Shown piece after piece: positions 26,645 through 36,375 of a stretch of DNA of 64,000 bases (within the stretch, counting starts at the first letter, position 1; the number at the start of each line of letters is the position of its first letter). The notes beneath the pieces are model-generated. The model searched no databases and had not been told where the DNA came from. It saw only the letters and a list, made by a program, of their open reading frames with translations. Position numbers and translations under genes: made by a program. The stretch lies in assembly GCF_900116425.1 (NCBI RefSeq), contig NZ_FPAS01000006.1, positions 124,001 to 188,000 on the forward strand, given 5' to 3'. The stretch comes from Lishizhenia tianjinensis. GTDB lineage: Bacteria; Bacteroidota; Bacteroidia; Flavobacteriales_D; Crocinitomicaceae.

Positions 26645-27154
26645 TTAGGCTTTGGTATATTTTTTAACTACAAAATCGTAAATGTCTTTCTCATCTTTCT
26701 GATGCGTCATCACCACTTCTTCCTTCCATTGAGAATAATCTACTTCCGGAAAAAAAGCATGTGCATCAAAGCTTTCTGCGATGTGGGTAATATACATCTC
26801 TTCCACTACCTCTTTTTCTAAAGCTAACTTATAAATCTCAGCTCCTCCAATTACAAAAAACACCCTATCATCTTTCAATGCTTGGTAATGTACAATGGCA
26901 TCTTCCAAGGTATTGAATACAGTAGCTCCATCTAACTCCAAACCTTCTGAACGGGTTAAAACCACGTTCTCTCTTCCGGGTAAGGGTCTGTATTTTTCAG
27001 GAATAGAATCCCAATTTTTTCTACCCATCAAAACAACTTGACCTTTGGTAGAATCTTTAAAAAACTGCATGTCTTTCGGCAGGTGCCAAATCAGATCATT
27101 GTCTTTACCAATTTCTCTGTTTTCACCCATCGCAACGATTAGTGCTATCTTCAT
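26645..27154 (-). CDS. folA: Dihydrofolate reductase
   Basis: 169 residues. NADPH-dependent regeneration of tetrahydrofolate. Conserved features include MGENREIGKDNDLIWHLPKDM with the catalytic acidic residue after the WHLP loop, the NADPH site MGRKNWDSIP and FVIGGAEIY, and the C-terminal strand pair. It follows thyA by 10 bp, the classical pairing since thymidylate synthase produces dihydrofolate. Confidence 0.96.
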   Translation of the reverse strand: MKIALIVAMGENREIGKDNDLIWHLPKDMQFFKDSTKGQVVLMGRKNWDSIPEKYRPLPGRENVVLTRSEGLELDGATVFNTLEDAIVHYQALKDDRVFFVIGGAEIYKLALEKEVVEEMYITHIAESFDAHAFFPEVDYSQWKEEVVMTHQKDEKDIYDFVVKKYTKA

Positions 27155-27164
27155 AAATGCGGTA

Positions 27165-27986
27165 TTATACAGCTACTGGAGCTTTAATGTGTGGATGCGG
27201 TTCGTAATTCAACAACTCGAAATCTTCAAATTTGAAAGAGAAAATATCTTTCACATCAGGATTGATTTTCATTGTTGGAAGCGGTCTAAAATCTCTAGAC
27301 AATTGCAATTCAGTTTGCTCAAAGTGATTTGAATACAAGTGTGCATCCCCAAAGGTATGGATAAACTCTCCTGCTTCTAACCCACAAACTTGCGCCAACA
27401 TCATTGTAAATAAGGCATAACTCGCAATGTTAAAAGGCACACCTAAAAATACATCTGCAGAACGCTGATACAACTGACAGCTTAATTTACCATCCGCTAC
27501 ATAAAATTGGAACAAACAGTGACAAGGAGGTAAAGCCATGTTCTCAACATCGGCTACATTCCAAGCACTTACCAACAAACGTCTGGAATTTGGATTGTTT
27601 TTAATTTGATCTACTAATTGAGAAATTTGATCTATCGTCTCGCCATTCTTTCCAGGCCAAGACCTCCACTGGTGTCCGTAAACTGGTCCAAGATCTCCAT
27701 TTTCATCAGCCCATTCATCCCAAATAGACACACCATTATCTTTCAGGTATTTGATATTTGTATCTCCTGAAATAAACCACAACAATTCGTGAATAATAGA
27801 ACGCAAGTGAAGTTTTTTTGTGGTTACACACGGAAAACCTTCTGATAAATCAAATCTCATTTGATAACCAAAAACTGAACGTGTTCCAGTTCCAGTTCTG
27901 TCACCCTTGTCGGTTCCATTTTCTAAAATATGTCGAAGTAAATCGTGATATTGCTGCATCTCTTTCTGTATTAAGCTTTTGCCCAC
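27165..27986 (-). CDS. thyA: Thymidylate synthase (ThyA)
   Basis: 273 residues. Methylates dUMP to dTMP with methylene-tetrahydrofolate. The nucleophile Cys155 lies in [11 protein letters not shown]. The dUMP phosphate site [18 protein letters not shown] and the LWFISGDTN segment are intact. It is the first gene of thyA-folA. The 173-bp gap to rlmH shows no gene and no obvious promoter. Confidence 0.97.
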   Translation of the reverse strand: MGKSLIQKEMQQYHDLLRHILENGTDKGDRTGTGTRSVFGYQMRFDLSEGFPCVTTKKLHLRSIIHELLWFISGDTNIKYLKDNGVSIWDEWADENGDLGPVYGHQWRSWPGKNGETIDQISQLVDQIKNNPNSRRLLVSAWNVADVENMALPPCHCLFQFYVADGKLSCQLYQRSADVFLGVPFNIASYALFTMMLAQVCGLEAGEFIHTFGDAHLYSNHFEQTELQLSRDFRPLPTMKINPDVKDIFSFKFEDFELLNYEPHPHIKAPVAV

Positions 27987-28159
27987 CCACTAAGAAAATA
28001 GGGATATAATTTGGCGTAAATCCGGTTTAAAAATAGTGAAAATAGCCGTTCATTACTAGGTCGAATATGAACACCAAAAGCCAGTTTTCAACAAAACAGC
28101 TCCGCCACTAAGAAGAACTTTCGTCTAACTAATTTATTAATGATTTATACAAAGAACTT

Positions 28160-28633
28160 CTATCTGTGATGATAAGGTTCATTTCGTAAAATTGTCATAG
28201 CCCTGTAGACTTGCTCCAAAAAGAACATTCGTACCATTTGATGAGAAAAGGTCATTTTACTTAAAGAAATCTTAGCATTTGCTTTCGCATACATCTCTGG
28301 TGAAAAGCCGTAGGGTCCGCCAATCACGAACACCAACCCATGTCCACCCTGATTAAATTTCTGTTGTAAGAAATCTGCGAACTGCTCAGAACTAAAAGTC
28401 TTCCCACCTTCATCCAATAAAAAGATCGTTTCACCCGCATTGATTTTAGAGAGTATCATTTCTCCTTCGGCTTGCTTAATCTGTTCTTCTGTGAGTTTCT
28501 TTGCGTTTTTCACATCAGGCAACTCTATGCGTTCGACAGGAAGGTAGTGTTTCAAACGTTTCAAATATTCGTTTTCCCCCTCCACTAAAAAGGACTTGGA
28601 AGTTTTCCCTACACAGATTAATTTTATTTTCAT
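28160..28633 (-). CDS. rlmH: 23S rRNA (pseudouridine1915-N3)-methyltransferase
   Basis: 157 residues, SPOUT fold. Methylates pseudouridine 1915 in helix 69 of 23S rRNA. Family features: start MKIKLICVGKT, the S-adenosylmethionine knot LVFVIGGPYGFSPE, and the C-terminal LEQVYRAMTILRNEPYHHR ending on the invariant YHxx. Stands alone on the minus strand with its own promoter box. Confidence 0.96.
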   Translation of the reverse strand: MKIKLICVGKTSKSFLVEGENEYLKRLKHYLPVERIELPDVKNAKKLTEEQIKQAEGEMILSKINAGETIFLLDEGGKTFSSEQFADFLQQKFNQGGHGLVFVIGGPYGFSPEMYAKANAKISLSKMTFSHQMVRMFFLEQVYRAMTILRNEPYHHR

Positions 28634-28653
28634 CGAACTTTGTATTTATAGAA

Positions 28654-28661
28654 CAAAAGTA
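28654..28661 (-). promoter_or_regulatory. -7 box of rlmH
   Basis: Minus-strand TACTTTTG matches TAnnTTTG, about 20 bp before the ATG. Confidence 0.45.
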
Positions 28662-28738
28662 ACATCTTTGAAAAACTTTACTAGTCTATTACTATGGGCA
28701 TAATTATTGCGCTTAAGCAATAAAACACGAAGGAGAGA

Positions 28739-29125
28739 ATGAAGTTATTACTTACTGTATTAACCACAATAATTTTTAGCATTAGCATAGCTGGAGAGAT
28801 CCCTTATGATGCTCTCGCGAAAAATTTTAGTTCTCAACGGGCCGGTGAAATCATCAAATTAGGGAAGGAAAAGATTGCTATTACAGTTTACGGAAAGACG
28901 GGAGTATATAGTCACCAACAAGGAGAGCTTGTACTGAATAATTTTTTCAAAGCAAACCCTGCCCAATCCTTTAAGTTCATCTTTAAAGGAAAGAAACACG
29001 GAAACAGTTCTTATGCTATTGGAACCTATGTTTCCGACAAAAGTAATTTTCGGATCACACTTCAGTTTAAACTGGGTTCGGAAGGAAATTATTTAATTGA
29101 GCGGTTGACGATAGAAAAGGAATAA
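28739..29125 (+). CDS. DUF4783 family secreted protein
   Basis: 128 residues with a signal peptide (MKLLLTVLTTIIFSISIAG). The rest fits a small cone-shaped NTF2-like fold: a helix-rich front (IPYDALAKNFSSQRAGEIIKL), then strands KIAITVYGKTGVYSHQQGE, SFKFIFKGKK, YAIGTYVS and RITLQFKLG. This Bacteroidota family is often of this length. Function unknown. Unusually for this genome, an SD-like AGGAGAG precedes the ATG. Confidence 0.7.
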   Translation: MKLLLTVLTTIIFSISIAGEIPYDALAKNFSSQRAGEIIKLGKEKIAITVYGKTGVYSHQQGELVLNNFFKANPAQSFKFIFKGKKHGNSSYAIGTYVSDKSNFRITLQFKLGSEGNYLIERLTIEKE

Positions 29126-29166
29126 ATGAGCTTTAGAGATTGGGCTCATTTTTTTTGGTTTTCACT

Positions 29167-29376
29167 TTGATTGGTCGCATGTTTGCCAAAACCTGAACTA
29201 GCCGTAAACACTATGCTTTGAACACGTTTTCACTCCTACTAGAGCACTTTTAAACGGATACAAAATCCATTATTGAGAGAAAATTCTAGCTATCACCTCG
29301 ATATGTAAGATCAAAAAGCCCCGAAACTCCTTATGAATATTGACTTTTGAGGATTGGCAAACATGCGACTAATCAA
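29167..29376. mobile_element. Gene-less terminal-inverted-repeat element D
   Basis: 210 bp with the common 22-bp terminal repeat. The left arm has one mismatch (GATTGGTCGC for GATTAGTCGC); the right arm (29355-29376) is perfect. The 166-bp interior has no gene. It shares only the first bases next to the left arm (CCTGAACTAGCC) and a short TAAACACTAT string with element A. It lies in the 356-bp convergent gap before the rpmA terminator. Confidence 0.8.
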
Positions 29377-29427
29377 TAAATATAATCTTCTTCATCCACC
29401 AACCTCCTCAATAATTCCAAAACAAAA

Positions 29428-29458
29428 AAAGTCCGTACACCAAAAGCATACGGACTTT
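29428..29458 (-). terminator. Terminator of rplU-rpmA
   Basis: AAAGTCCGTA / TACGGACTTT, an 11-base loop and T7 on the minus strand, about 25 bp past the rpmA stop. Confidence 0.88.
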
Positions 29459-29481
29459 AATATTTTAAAACAAAGACTGAA

Positions 29482-29751
29482 TTAAGCCTCAGCTCCTTCA
29501 AATGGAACTATAGATACGTAAGATCTATTGTTTTTCTTTTTTCTAAATTCAACTACACCGTCAACTAACGCGTATAATGTATGGTCTTTACCAATACCTA
29601 CGTTGTTACCAGGGTGGTGCGCTGTTCCTCTTTGACGAACGATGATGTTACCAGCGATTGCTGCTTGTCCTCCAAAAATCTTAACTCCTAATCGTTTCGA
29701 TTCTGATTCTCTACCGTTCTTCGAACTACCGACTCCTTTTTTATGTGCCAT
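29482..29751 (-). CDS. rpmA: 50S ribosomal protein L27
   Basis: 89 residues. Begins [16 protein letters not shown], whose tail reaches the peptidyl transferase centre, followed by [11 protein letters not shown] and [15 protein letters not shown]. No N-terminal Firmicutes-type cleavage extension. Cotranscribed with rplU as in most bacteria. Confidence 0.98.
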   Translation of the reverse strand: MAHKKGVGSSKNGRESESKRLGVKIFGGQAAIAGNIIVRQRGTAHHPGNNVGIGKDHTLYALVDGVVEFRKKKNNRSYVSIVPFEGAEA

Positions 29752-29793
29752 CTTTTTAAGTTTTTATTTCCGACCTGCGGAATTTATTTCTTA

Positions 29794-30105
29794 CTAAGCT
29801 TTAATATCTGTAATAGTGATCGCAGTTAAATACTGACGATGACCATTTTTCTTTTTGTAACCTTTTCTTCTTTTCTTTTTGAAGACGATTACTTTATCTC
29901 CTTTCAAGTGCTCTTCAACTTTCGCTGAAACTTTTGCACCTTCTATAGCTGGGGCGCCAACATTTACAGCTCCTTTATCGTCTGTTAACAAAACTCTGTC
30001 AAACTCTACAGTTGAACCTTCTTCTGCTTGCAAACGGTGAACGTAAACCTTTTGGTCTTTTTGCACCTTAAACTGCTGCCCTGCTATCTCTACAATTGCG
30101 TACAT
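29794..30105 (-). CDS. rplU: 50S ribosomal protein L21
   Basis: 103 residues, starting [19 protein letters not shown], with the conserved basic [21 protein letters not shown] segment that binds 23S rRNA. First gene of rplU-rpmA, driven by an unusually complete promoter at 30142-30172. Confidence 0.98.
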   Translation of the reverse strand: MYAIVEIAGQQFKVQKDQKVYVHRLQAEEGSTVEFDRVLLTDDKGAVNVGAPAIEGAKVSAKVEEHLKGDKVIVFKKKRRKGYKKKNGHRQYLTAITITDIKA

Positions 30106-30141
30106 AGCTTAATTATTAAATTAATTTCAAAAATCGAGCTG

Positions 30142-30172
30142 CAAAGATAGAAAATTAAATTCAACCATCAAA
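30142..30172 (-). promoter_or_regulatory. Full -33/-7 promoter of rplU-rpmA
   Basis: TTTG, 19 bp, TATCTTTG on the minus strand: both elements of the Bacteroidota housekeeping promoter with correct spacing. The -33 element lies inside the 3' end of the EamA gene. The leader to the rplU ATG is about 30 nt. Confidence 0.7.
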
Positions 30173-31076
30173 CTCTTTTCACCGCAATTTTATTCGCAAT
30201 ATAGACTCCAGCCAATATAACTGTCATGGCCAAGACCTGATAAACGGTAATTCTCTCACCGTCTAACATGCCGAACAATACTGCTACCATTGGGATAAAG
30301 TAAGTTACACTACTCGCAAACAGAGCTGTTGAATTGGCTATCAATTGATTAAAAATAATTACAGCCAAAGCCGTTCCCACAAGAGAAAGTATAGAAATAT
30401 ATCCTAAACCACTCAAAGCGTGTGGATTGCTAGACAAGGTATCTTGCACCCCGAAATACCAACCTAAAACAAGGGCGGGTAGCAAGGTAAACAAGAAGGC
30501 CATACTCGTAATCGCAAAGGGCTTTATGCCTTGTAGGTTGTTTTTTATAGTATTCACCGAAGTTGCATAACACAAGGTAGCTAAGACTATGGCCAAAATA
30601 TGCCACCATGATCCAGAACTGCTCAAATCTGCTCCGGCCATCATCAACCAAACAATACCTACCGCGCCTATTACAACTCCAACTACCTGTAGTCGGTTTA
30701 AGCGTTGTTGAAAAACAATCATACCTATTAATAAGGTAAAAATTGGGGTGAAGCTGTTCAACATCCCTGCATAACCCGACGAAAGTTCCGTTTCTGCGTA
30801 GGTAAACATAAATGCCGGAATAAAGTTCCCTAAAAACCCTACTACCATAATACTTAGTACGGTTTTTAAATTCTTAATTTTCGACAAATGTTGAAATGCG
30901 AACGGACCTAATGCTAGTCCTGCTAAGGCCATACGTAATGCCCCGACTTGTGTATTGGAAAAAATCTCATCTCCAGAAGCCTTGTCTATCATCCCCCTTT
31001 TCATTAAAATAAAGGAAGACCCCCAAACACAGGCCAGAAATAAAAGCGTTAACCAGTTTTTTGTTTCTTTTTGCAT
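30168..31076 (-). CDS. EamA/DMT superfamily transporter
   Basis: 302 residues from the ATG at 31076. An in-frame TTG 18 bp upstream overlaps the -7 box, so the ATG is preferred. Ten hydrophobic segments in two EamA repeats: the first begins LTLLFLACVWGSSFILMKRG, the second WWHILAIVLATLCYATSVN. Likely a drug/metabolite exporter in the inner membrane; the substrate cannot be told. Confidence 0.88.
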   Translation of the reverse strand: MQKETKNWLTLLFLACVWGSSFILMKRGMIDKASGDEIFSNTQVGALRMALAGLALGPFAFQHLSKIKNLKTVLSIMVVGFLGNFIPAFMFTYAETELSSGYAGMLNSFTPIFTLLIGMIVFQQRLNRLQVVGVVIGAVGIVWLMMAGADLSSSGSWWHILAIVLATLCYATSVNTIKNNLQGIKPFAITSMAFLFTLLPALVLGWYFGVQDTLSSNPHALSGLGYISILSLVGTALAVIIFNQLIANSTALFASSVTYFIPMVAVLFGMLDGERITVYQVLAMTVILAGVYIANKIAVKRV

Positions 31077-31080
31077 GGCG

Positions 31081-31088
31081 CAAAGATA
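31081..31088 (-). promoter_or_regulatory. -7 box of the EamA gene, deciding its start
   Basis: Minus-strand TATCTTTG ends 4 bp before the ATG at 31076. A start at the upstream TTG would lie within the promoter. Confidence 0.55.
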
Positions 31089-31217
31089 GTTCAAGTATCT
31101 AGATTAAGAAGCGCACTTTTACACCTCCCCGAGGATTGCTATTTATTTGTATTTGAACATCAATCCGGTTCCTATAAAACTTAATTCACCACACTGCGAT
31201 ATATCACAAATCATTTG

Positions 31218-31225
31218 TATATTTG
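31218..31225 (+). promoter_or_regulatory. -7 box of the HMA lipoprotein gene
   Basis: TATATTTG matches TAnnTTTG, 17 bp before the ATG at 31243. Confidence 0.5.
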
Positions 31226-31242
31226 TTGGAAATTAAACAGCG

Positions 31243-31752
31243 ATGAAACCCTTCACCCTCATAGCATTACTAGGTATAGTTTCCTTAAGCGCATGCAACA
31301 ATGAAGCGAATACAGAAGAGATTACTTCCGAGCACAATGAAGTGGTGAGGCAAGAACAGGCGCATGACCCTGCTAGTGTTGATGCCAACGCAAGTGTTAA
31401 TCTTGAAGTTGAAGGCATGATGTGTGTGATGGGCTGCGGTTCGGAAATCAGAAAGCACTTATATGCCACCAGAGCCGTGAAAAGCGTAAGTTTTGATTTT
31501 CTAGAGGGACGTAAAAAAAATACGGCAACCATACACTACAACGCCAACGCAATAACAGCTGATAAATTAATTGAAACCATAGAAGATATCGAAAGTTCTG
31601 ACTTTAACGCAAATCTTCAAGAAGAAAAGGAAGAGGCTAAAGATAAAGCAGAAAATTTTGAAAACGATGAGGACGCGAGTTTGATTAACGTAAAAACTAA
31701 AAATATTTCTTTACCTAATCTTACAGAAATTTTACACCATTTGTTCTTCTAG
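31243..31752 (+). CDS. Lipoprotein with heavy-metal-associated (HMA) domain
   Basis: 169 residues. Lipobox SLSAC (Cys18) predicts anchoring in a membrane facing the periplasm. After an acidic linker, residues about 51-110 form an HMA domain with the metal loop GMMCVMGCG (Cys61 and Cys65). This is the CxxxC variant rather than the classic CxxC. The tail is very acidic and rich in Glu/Asp/Lys (EEKEEAKDKAENFENDEDA) and ends in a hydrophobic stretch with two His. Probably a copper or other soft-metal chaperone of the envelope. Confidence 0.8.
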   Translation: MKPFTLIALLGIVSLSACNNEANTEEITSEHNEVVRQEQAHDPASVDANASVNLEVEGMMCVMGCGSEIRKHLYATRAVKSVSFDFLEGRKKNTATIHYNANAITADKLIETIEDIESSDFNANLQEEKEEAKDKAENFENDEDASLINVKTKNISLPNLTEILHHLFF

Positions 31753-31817
31753 GCTCCAACCACTATTTTCCACCATCAATACTTTCCTTTCTCCTCGAAA
31801 CTTTCTATTTTCATCTC

Positions 31818-33185
31818 ATGATAGAGGTGATAAATCCATTTACAAAAGATAAGATAAAAGCGCTTGCCCTGCATACTGATGAAGAGGTAGAGCAAAAAAT
31901 AATTAATGCTCAAAAGGTTCAAAAAGAACTCAAGGACTTTACTCCTTTTGAGCGTTCTCAAGCCTTACATTTCATTGCTCAAGAAATAGAACGAAGAAAA
32001 GGCGAATTCACCGACCTCATCATTCAGGAAGCTGCGAAACCAAGAATTTATGCCGCGGGAGAAGTCGATAGAGCCATACAAACTTTTACCATAGCCGCTG
32101 AAGAAGCCTTGAGGCCGCCACACGAATTAATGGAACTGGGAAGATCTTTAAAAACGGCTCAAAAAATTGGGGAGATACGTTACTTTTCCGCAGGCATCGT
32201 ATTTGGAATTTCTCCCTTTAACTTCCCCCTTAATTTAGCCGTGCACAAAGTAGCCCCTGCCATTGCAACGGGTTCCCCCATTCTTTTAAAACCTTCTTCA
32301 AAAACTCCATTGACTGCTGAATTGCTTTTAGAAGTAATTCAGGCGAGTAAGCTCCCTAAACACAGCGTTCAACTCGTGCATTGCTCTCGAGAAAAAGGCA
32401 ATGAATTAGTTGCTGATGAAAGAATTGCAGTTTTATCCTTCACGGGGTCACCAGCAGTAGGTTGGAAAATGAAACAAAATGCTGGCAAGAAAAAAGTTGT
32501 GCTAGAACTAGGAGGGAATGCAGCAGCTATTGTGTGCAAGGATGCGGATATAGAAGATGCCGTAAACAAACTTATGGTTGGAGCTTGGGCCTACGCTGGA
32601 CAAGTATGTATACACACCCAGCGTATTTATGTAGCCGAAGAAATTTATGATCAATTTTTAGAGATGTTTAAAATCGCTACACTAAACCTTGTTCATGGAA
32701 ATCCAGATGAAGATACCACCAACTTTTCGTGTATGATAGATGATGCGAATACACAACGCGTTCTGTCATGGATAGAAGAAGCCGAAAATCAAGGGGCTCA
32801 ATTAGAATTTGGAGGAAAAGTGGAGAACAATATTCTTTCTCCCACCCTACTTTCTGCTACCACAAAAGGAATGAAAGTTAGGGATGAAGAAGTGTTTGGA
32901 CCTGTGGTTTGCATTGCCCCTTTTGAGAACTTAAAACAAGCTATTGAGGAGGTAAATGATACCAAATGGGGACTACAAGCCTCTATTTTCACTGATTCTA
33001 TTTCTAATTTAAACCTCGCTTTTAATGAATTGGAAGTGGGCGGTGTGATACACAACGAAGCCACTACTTTTAGAGTAGACAATATGCCTTATGGAGGAAT
33101 AAAAGACTCAGGTTTTGGAAGAGAAGGAGTGCGATACGCGATGCACGATTATCTCGAGGCTAAAATTCTTGTGAAAAACAAATAA
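31818..33185 (+). CDS. NAD(P)-dependent aldehyde dehydrogenase
   Basis: 455 residues, complete ALDH fold. Cofactor site SPFNFPLNLAVHKVAPAIATG with KPSSKTP. The general base Glu is in LELGGN, the nucleophile Cys in WAYAGQVCIHTQR, and EVFGPVVCIAPF and the C-terminal GGIKDSGFGREG are conserved. Substrate not determinable. Starts 65 bp after the HMA lipoprotein gene and runs to within one base of the convergent WG-repeat gene. Confidence 0.93.
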   Translation: MIEVINPFTKDKIKALALHTDEEVEQKIINAQKVQKELKDFTPFERSQALHFIAQEIERRKGEFTDLIIQEAAKPRIYAAGEVDRAIQTFTIAAEEALRPPHELMELGRSLKTAQKIGEIRYFSAGIVFGISPFNFPLNLAVHKVAPAIATGSPILLKPSSKTPLTAELLLEVIQASKLPKHSVQLVHCSREKGNELVADERIAVLSFTGSPAVGWKMKQNAGKKKVVLELGGNAAAIVCKDADIEDAVNKLMVGAWAYAGQVCIHTQRIYVAEEIYDQFLEMFKIATLNLVHGNPDEDTTNFSCMIDDANTQRVLSWIEEAENQGAQLEFGGKVENNILSPTLLSATTKGMKVRDEEVFGPVVCIAPFENLKQAIEEVNDTKWGLQASIFTDSISNLNLAFNELEVGGVIHNEATTFRVDNMPYGGIKDSGFGREGVRYAMHDYLEAKILVKNK

Positions 33186-36100
33186 CTACTTGCTGGGGAG
33201 GTAGATAACATCTCCGTTGATTCGCAGATACCCTACCTTTCCATCTTGTATCACTTGAACTACATCTGATGCTACTTTCTCTAAATAATCATAAACGGGT
33301 GGAATGACTTCCTTTCCCTGCGCATCAATGAGTCCAACTTTTGCACTTTCTTTGGTCTGAAAATATCGTCCCCCACAGTTACTTAATTCTCTATACCCTG
33401 GATAAGCTTGTAATTCACCAGTCTTGTCTATCAGCGTCCATCCTTCTAAATATTTAACCGCGGCATACCCATTTACAAAAGGTTTTGCATCTTCAAAAAA
33501 GTAATAGAACTGCTTTTCTAAAAGGGTATCAATAAAATAAAATTGTTGATCTTTTTCTACAAGTAAAAATCCATAATCACAAAATTCTCCCTCTACCTCA
33601 TCACATAAAAAAGATAGATCTTCCGAAGGATTGTACACGTTCACTTTATAATCTTGCTTGCGTACACGCATTTTGATAAACCCATTTTTCAGGTAACGAC
33701 AAGAGTAATTTTCTTCCAAAAGAAACACCTGGTTATTGGCTGTAACAAAAGCAATACATTCCTTCATTGCTCTCCCCATTAAAAGTCGCACGCCATCTTC
33801 TTGTTCTTCTAGGTAATCGAAACTAGGAACAGTAGTTTTCAAGTGATCTCCTTCGAAAATGTTTACACTATCCTCCTTCCACACAAAAACTAAACCTCCG
33901 CTCAAGACAACTTTTTGTCCTTTGTATTTAACTCTCCCTTTTCCCTCAGGTGAAGGGTAATATATGCTCTTATCCCCTTTCAACAACAGATACCCTTCTC
34001 CCAACTTGTCCAATTCTATCTTCTTTTGCAAGGGAAATTTTTCCACCAATTCAAAGTCTTTGGAATAAAGCTTTTGCTCATAGCCTGTTGTCAATAAGAT
34101 ATAGGCATTATTTACTACGGCCTCTTTTATATCAAACGGACTCAATGTATCTCCATTCACATGTATCACAGCCATTTTGCTTCCTTTCTTGGCTAAATAC
34201 AATTCATCACTCAACCATTGTTCAGCCTCTGGCATTTCTATGGCCTTTTCTAGACCATCAGTCCCATACAAGAACATTCGTCTTTTCTTTCTAAAATAAT
34301 AATCTTCAAAAGGCGTAAACTTTATGTATTTCGATCCTTCATACAATACATTCCCCGCTTGATTTAACAATAGCTTCTCTCGCCCTTTTGTCAACAACAA
34401 AAACTCCTTAGTGAATTTACTCGGTTGATAATTCACATAAGGCAATTGATTCAATTGTGCATCGTAGACCACACTTTCCTTGATAAAGCGATAAGCCTTA
34501 AAAAGAGTATCTCCAAATTCCTTTAAACGCTTGATATTGGAATACTCCAAGGGTGTAATTACAGAATCGGCTTTAATAATTCCATACTTTCCTGCTCGGG
34601 CAACAATTGCAGTTCCCTTTTGAAAGGGATAAGCATCCGTAAAGGCCTCTTCAAAAATAGCTTGAGCTTGTTCGTCGTAAAAATTGAATTCCTTTTCTAC
34701 AATCACATTACTTCGACGCTTAATAAAATCCGCTTCCTGTTTTAGACCATTCAACTCGTATTCAAAAGAATACCTATACAATTTAAAGTTATCCCTTTTA
34801 AAGCGGGTATCACTTTCCGTCCTTTTTAACAAAACATTTTCTCCATTGGTCATTTTCACCCCCAACCTATAATCTGTAAAACCTTGGAAAACAGAAAATA
34901 CTTCTTGCGTATTATCTTTTCGTATGACACTGAAATTTTCTGGCGTTAAAACACGTACAAACTCTTCACCGTTAAGATGATAAACCTTCGTAAACTCTTG
35001 GTTAAATGGAAAAACTCCCATAAGCTCATGATTAACCAGCAAAAGAACTTGCCTATTGTGAGACCAAGAGAAGCCTACACTGTCCATCACTTTAGGTTTA
35101 AAAAATCTAGGAGAAACAATGATAGAATCATTCATCTTTACTCCCCATCTCACAGCATGTATGTAGACGCTATCTCGTGCTGTTCGTAATTCTGGTGCCA
35201 AAAGGCGAAAAATAGTATCGCTGTACCAAACATCCGGCAAAGTGTATTCTTTCTCCTCTCGAAAGCTAATATCCATTTCTTGGTTGGAGGACCTAAAACC
35301 GTAAACACTCACCACATTCTCGAATTCCTTGCTCCCTACAACTTTATTGTCTTGAAGGTAGTATTGAGTCATCCCTGTGCCAGTATACCCCTTTATTATG
35401 GGTAAATTGATTCTGATCTGATCAAAATACTTCCCCAGTAAATCTCTACCATCCTCCGTATACAACTTATACCTTCCCTTCTCCTCTACTTGAAAATACT
35501 TTTGAGTCGAGAAATAAACTACACGCTCAAATTTCATGGGAAGTACGGGCCGTAATAAACTATCAACCACCCCATGCTTAGCTCCGTTTTTGATTTCAAA
35601 ATAAGTCTTATTTATTCTTCGGGTAATACAACCTTTTGTGGCGGTAATTTGACCTTCCTTGGAATAAAGCGTAGTACTATCTTCTTTAGAGAGGTATAAA
35701 TAGTCTCCCCTTACATGTATATCCTGAATGCTTTGCCAAGTGGTATCCTCATTCTTTTTATAAAACAAAACACTGTCCTCAAAACTTAGTAATTGAGCCT
35801 CATGTCCTACCAAATAACTATAGCTCATGGATTTGTAAACAAAACTATTTAAGTAAGCATCGAAATACATTTTATAGCCTTTATCATTGTAATGAAAAGC
35901 TATCAAATCATCTCTAATTTCACTTACCGTTGGTTTGATATCAAGCACCTTGAATCTAACGGTTTGAGTATGTAATAAAACTGTTTGCTGCTCGCAACGA
36001 AAAAGAAACCAATGCGCTCCCATGGCGGAGGCTTGTTCGATATCCTTGAATAAAACTTTCTTGGTAGAAATTTGATAAATATTATCTTGATTGCCTTGAA

Positions 36101-36371
36101 ACAAACGTACTAGATCAGGACCTAACACCTCAATTTTATCATAGGATAACGGAAGTACAACTTCATTTTGTAGGTTTACCAAACCAAATTTATCACCCTC
36201 ACCTTTCGCTACAGATAACCCGTATTTAAATACGGAAAGACCTCTATATTTTGGTTGCACGATGATCTGACCTTCTTCATTAATCACACCCCACCTTCCA
36301 TCTTTTAGGATGGGAAACTGACCAAAAGACCAAGCACTAATAAATACTATGAAAAGAATCAGGTACTTCAT
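33186..36371 (-). CDS. Large secreted WG-repeat protein
   Basis: 1061 residues with a signal peptide (MKYLILFIVFISAWSFGQ). WG repeats are clear at the N-terminus (DGRWGVINEEGQIIVQPKY and KFGLVNLQNEVVLPLSYDKI), in the middle (GKYGIIKADSVITPLEYSNI) and at the C-terminus (AKVGLIDAQGKEVIPPVYDYL and GKVGYLRINGDVIYLPS). In between the repeats are strongly diverged. WG repeats likely form an extended beta structure for binding. Last gene of an operon with the lipoprotein at 36376, 4 bp apart. No C-terminal sorting domain seen. Confidence 0.8.
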   Translation of the reverse strand: MKYLILFIVFISAWSFGQFPILKDGRWGVINEEGQIIVQPKYRGLSVFKYGLSVAKGEGDKFGLVNLQNEVVLPLSYDKIEVLGPDLVRLFQGNQDNIYQISTKKVLFKDIEQASAMGAHWFLFRCEQQTVLLHTQTVRFKVLDIKPTVSEIRDDLIAFHYNDKGYKMYFDAYLNSFVYKSMSYSYLVGHEAQLLSFEDSVLFYKKNEDTTWQSIQDIHVRGDYLYLSKEDSTTLYSKEGQITATKGCITRRINKTYFEIKNGAKHGVVDSLLRPVLPMKFERVVYFSTQKYFQVEEKGRYKLYTEDGRDLLGKYFDQIRINLPIIKGYTGTGMTQYYLQDNKVVGSKEFENVVSVYGFRSSNQEMDISFREEKEYTLPDVWYSDTIFRLLAPELRTARDSVYIHAVRWGVKMNDSIIVSPRFFKPKVMDSVGFSWSHNRQVLLLVNHELMGVFPFNQEFTKVYHLNGEEFVRVLTPENFSVIRKDNTQEVFSVFQGFTDYRLGVKMTNGENVLLKRTESDTRFKRDNFKLYRYSFEYELNGLKQEADFIKRRSNVIVEKEFNFYDEQAQAIFEEAFTDAYPFQKGTAIVARAGKYGIIKADSVITPLEYSNIKRLKEFGDTLFKAYRFIKESVVYDAQLNQLPYVNYQPSKFTKEFLLLTKGREKLLLNQAGNVLYEGSKYIKFTPFEDYYFRKKRRMFLYGTDGLEKAIEMPEAEQWLSDELYLAKKGSKMAVIHVNGDTLSPFDIKEAVVNNAYILLTTGYEQKLYSKDFELVEKFPLQKKIELDKLGEGYLLLKGDKSIYYPSPEGKGRVKYKGQKVVLSGGLVFVWKEDSVNIFEGDHLKTTVPSFDYLEEQEDGVRLLMGRAMKECIAFVTANNQVFLLEENYSCRYLKNGFIKMRVRKQDYKVNVYNPSEDLSFLCDEVEGEFCDYGFLLVEKDQQFYFIDTLLEKQFYYFFEDAKPFVNGYAAVKYLEGWTLIDKTGELQAYPGYRELSNCGGRYFQTKESAKVGLIDAQGKEVIPPVYDYLEKVASDVVQVIQDGKVGYLRINGDVIYLPSK

Positions 36372-36375
36372 GGTG

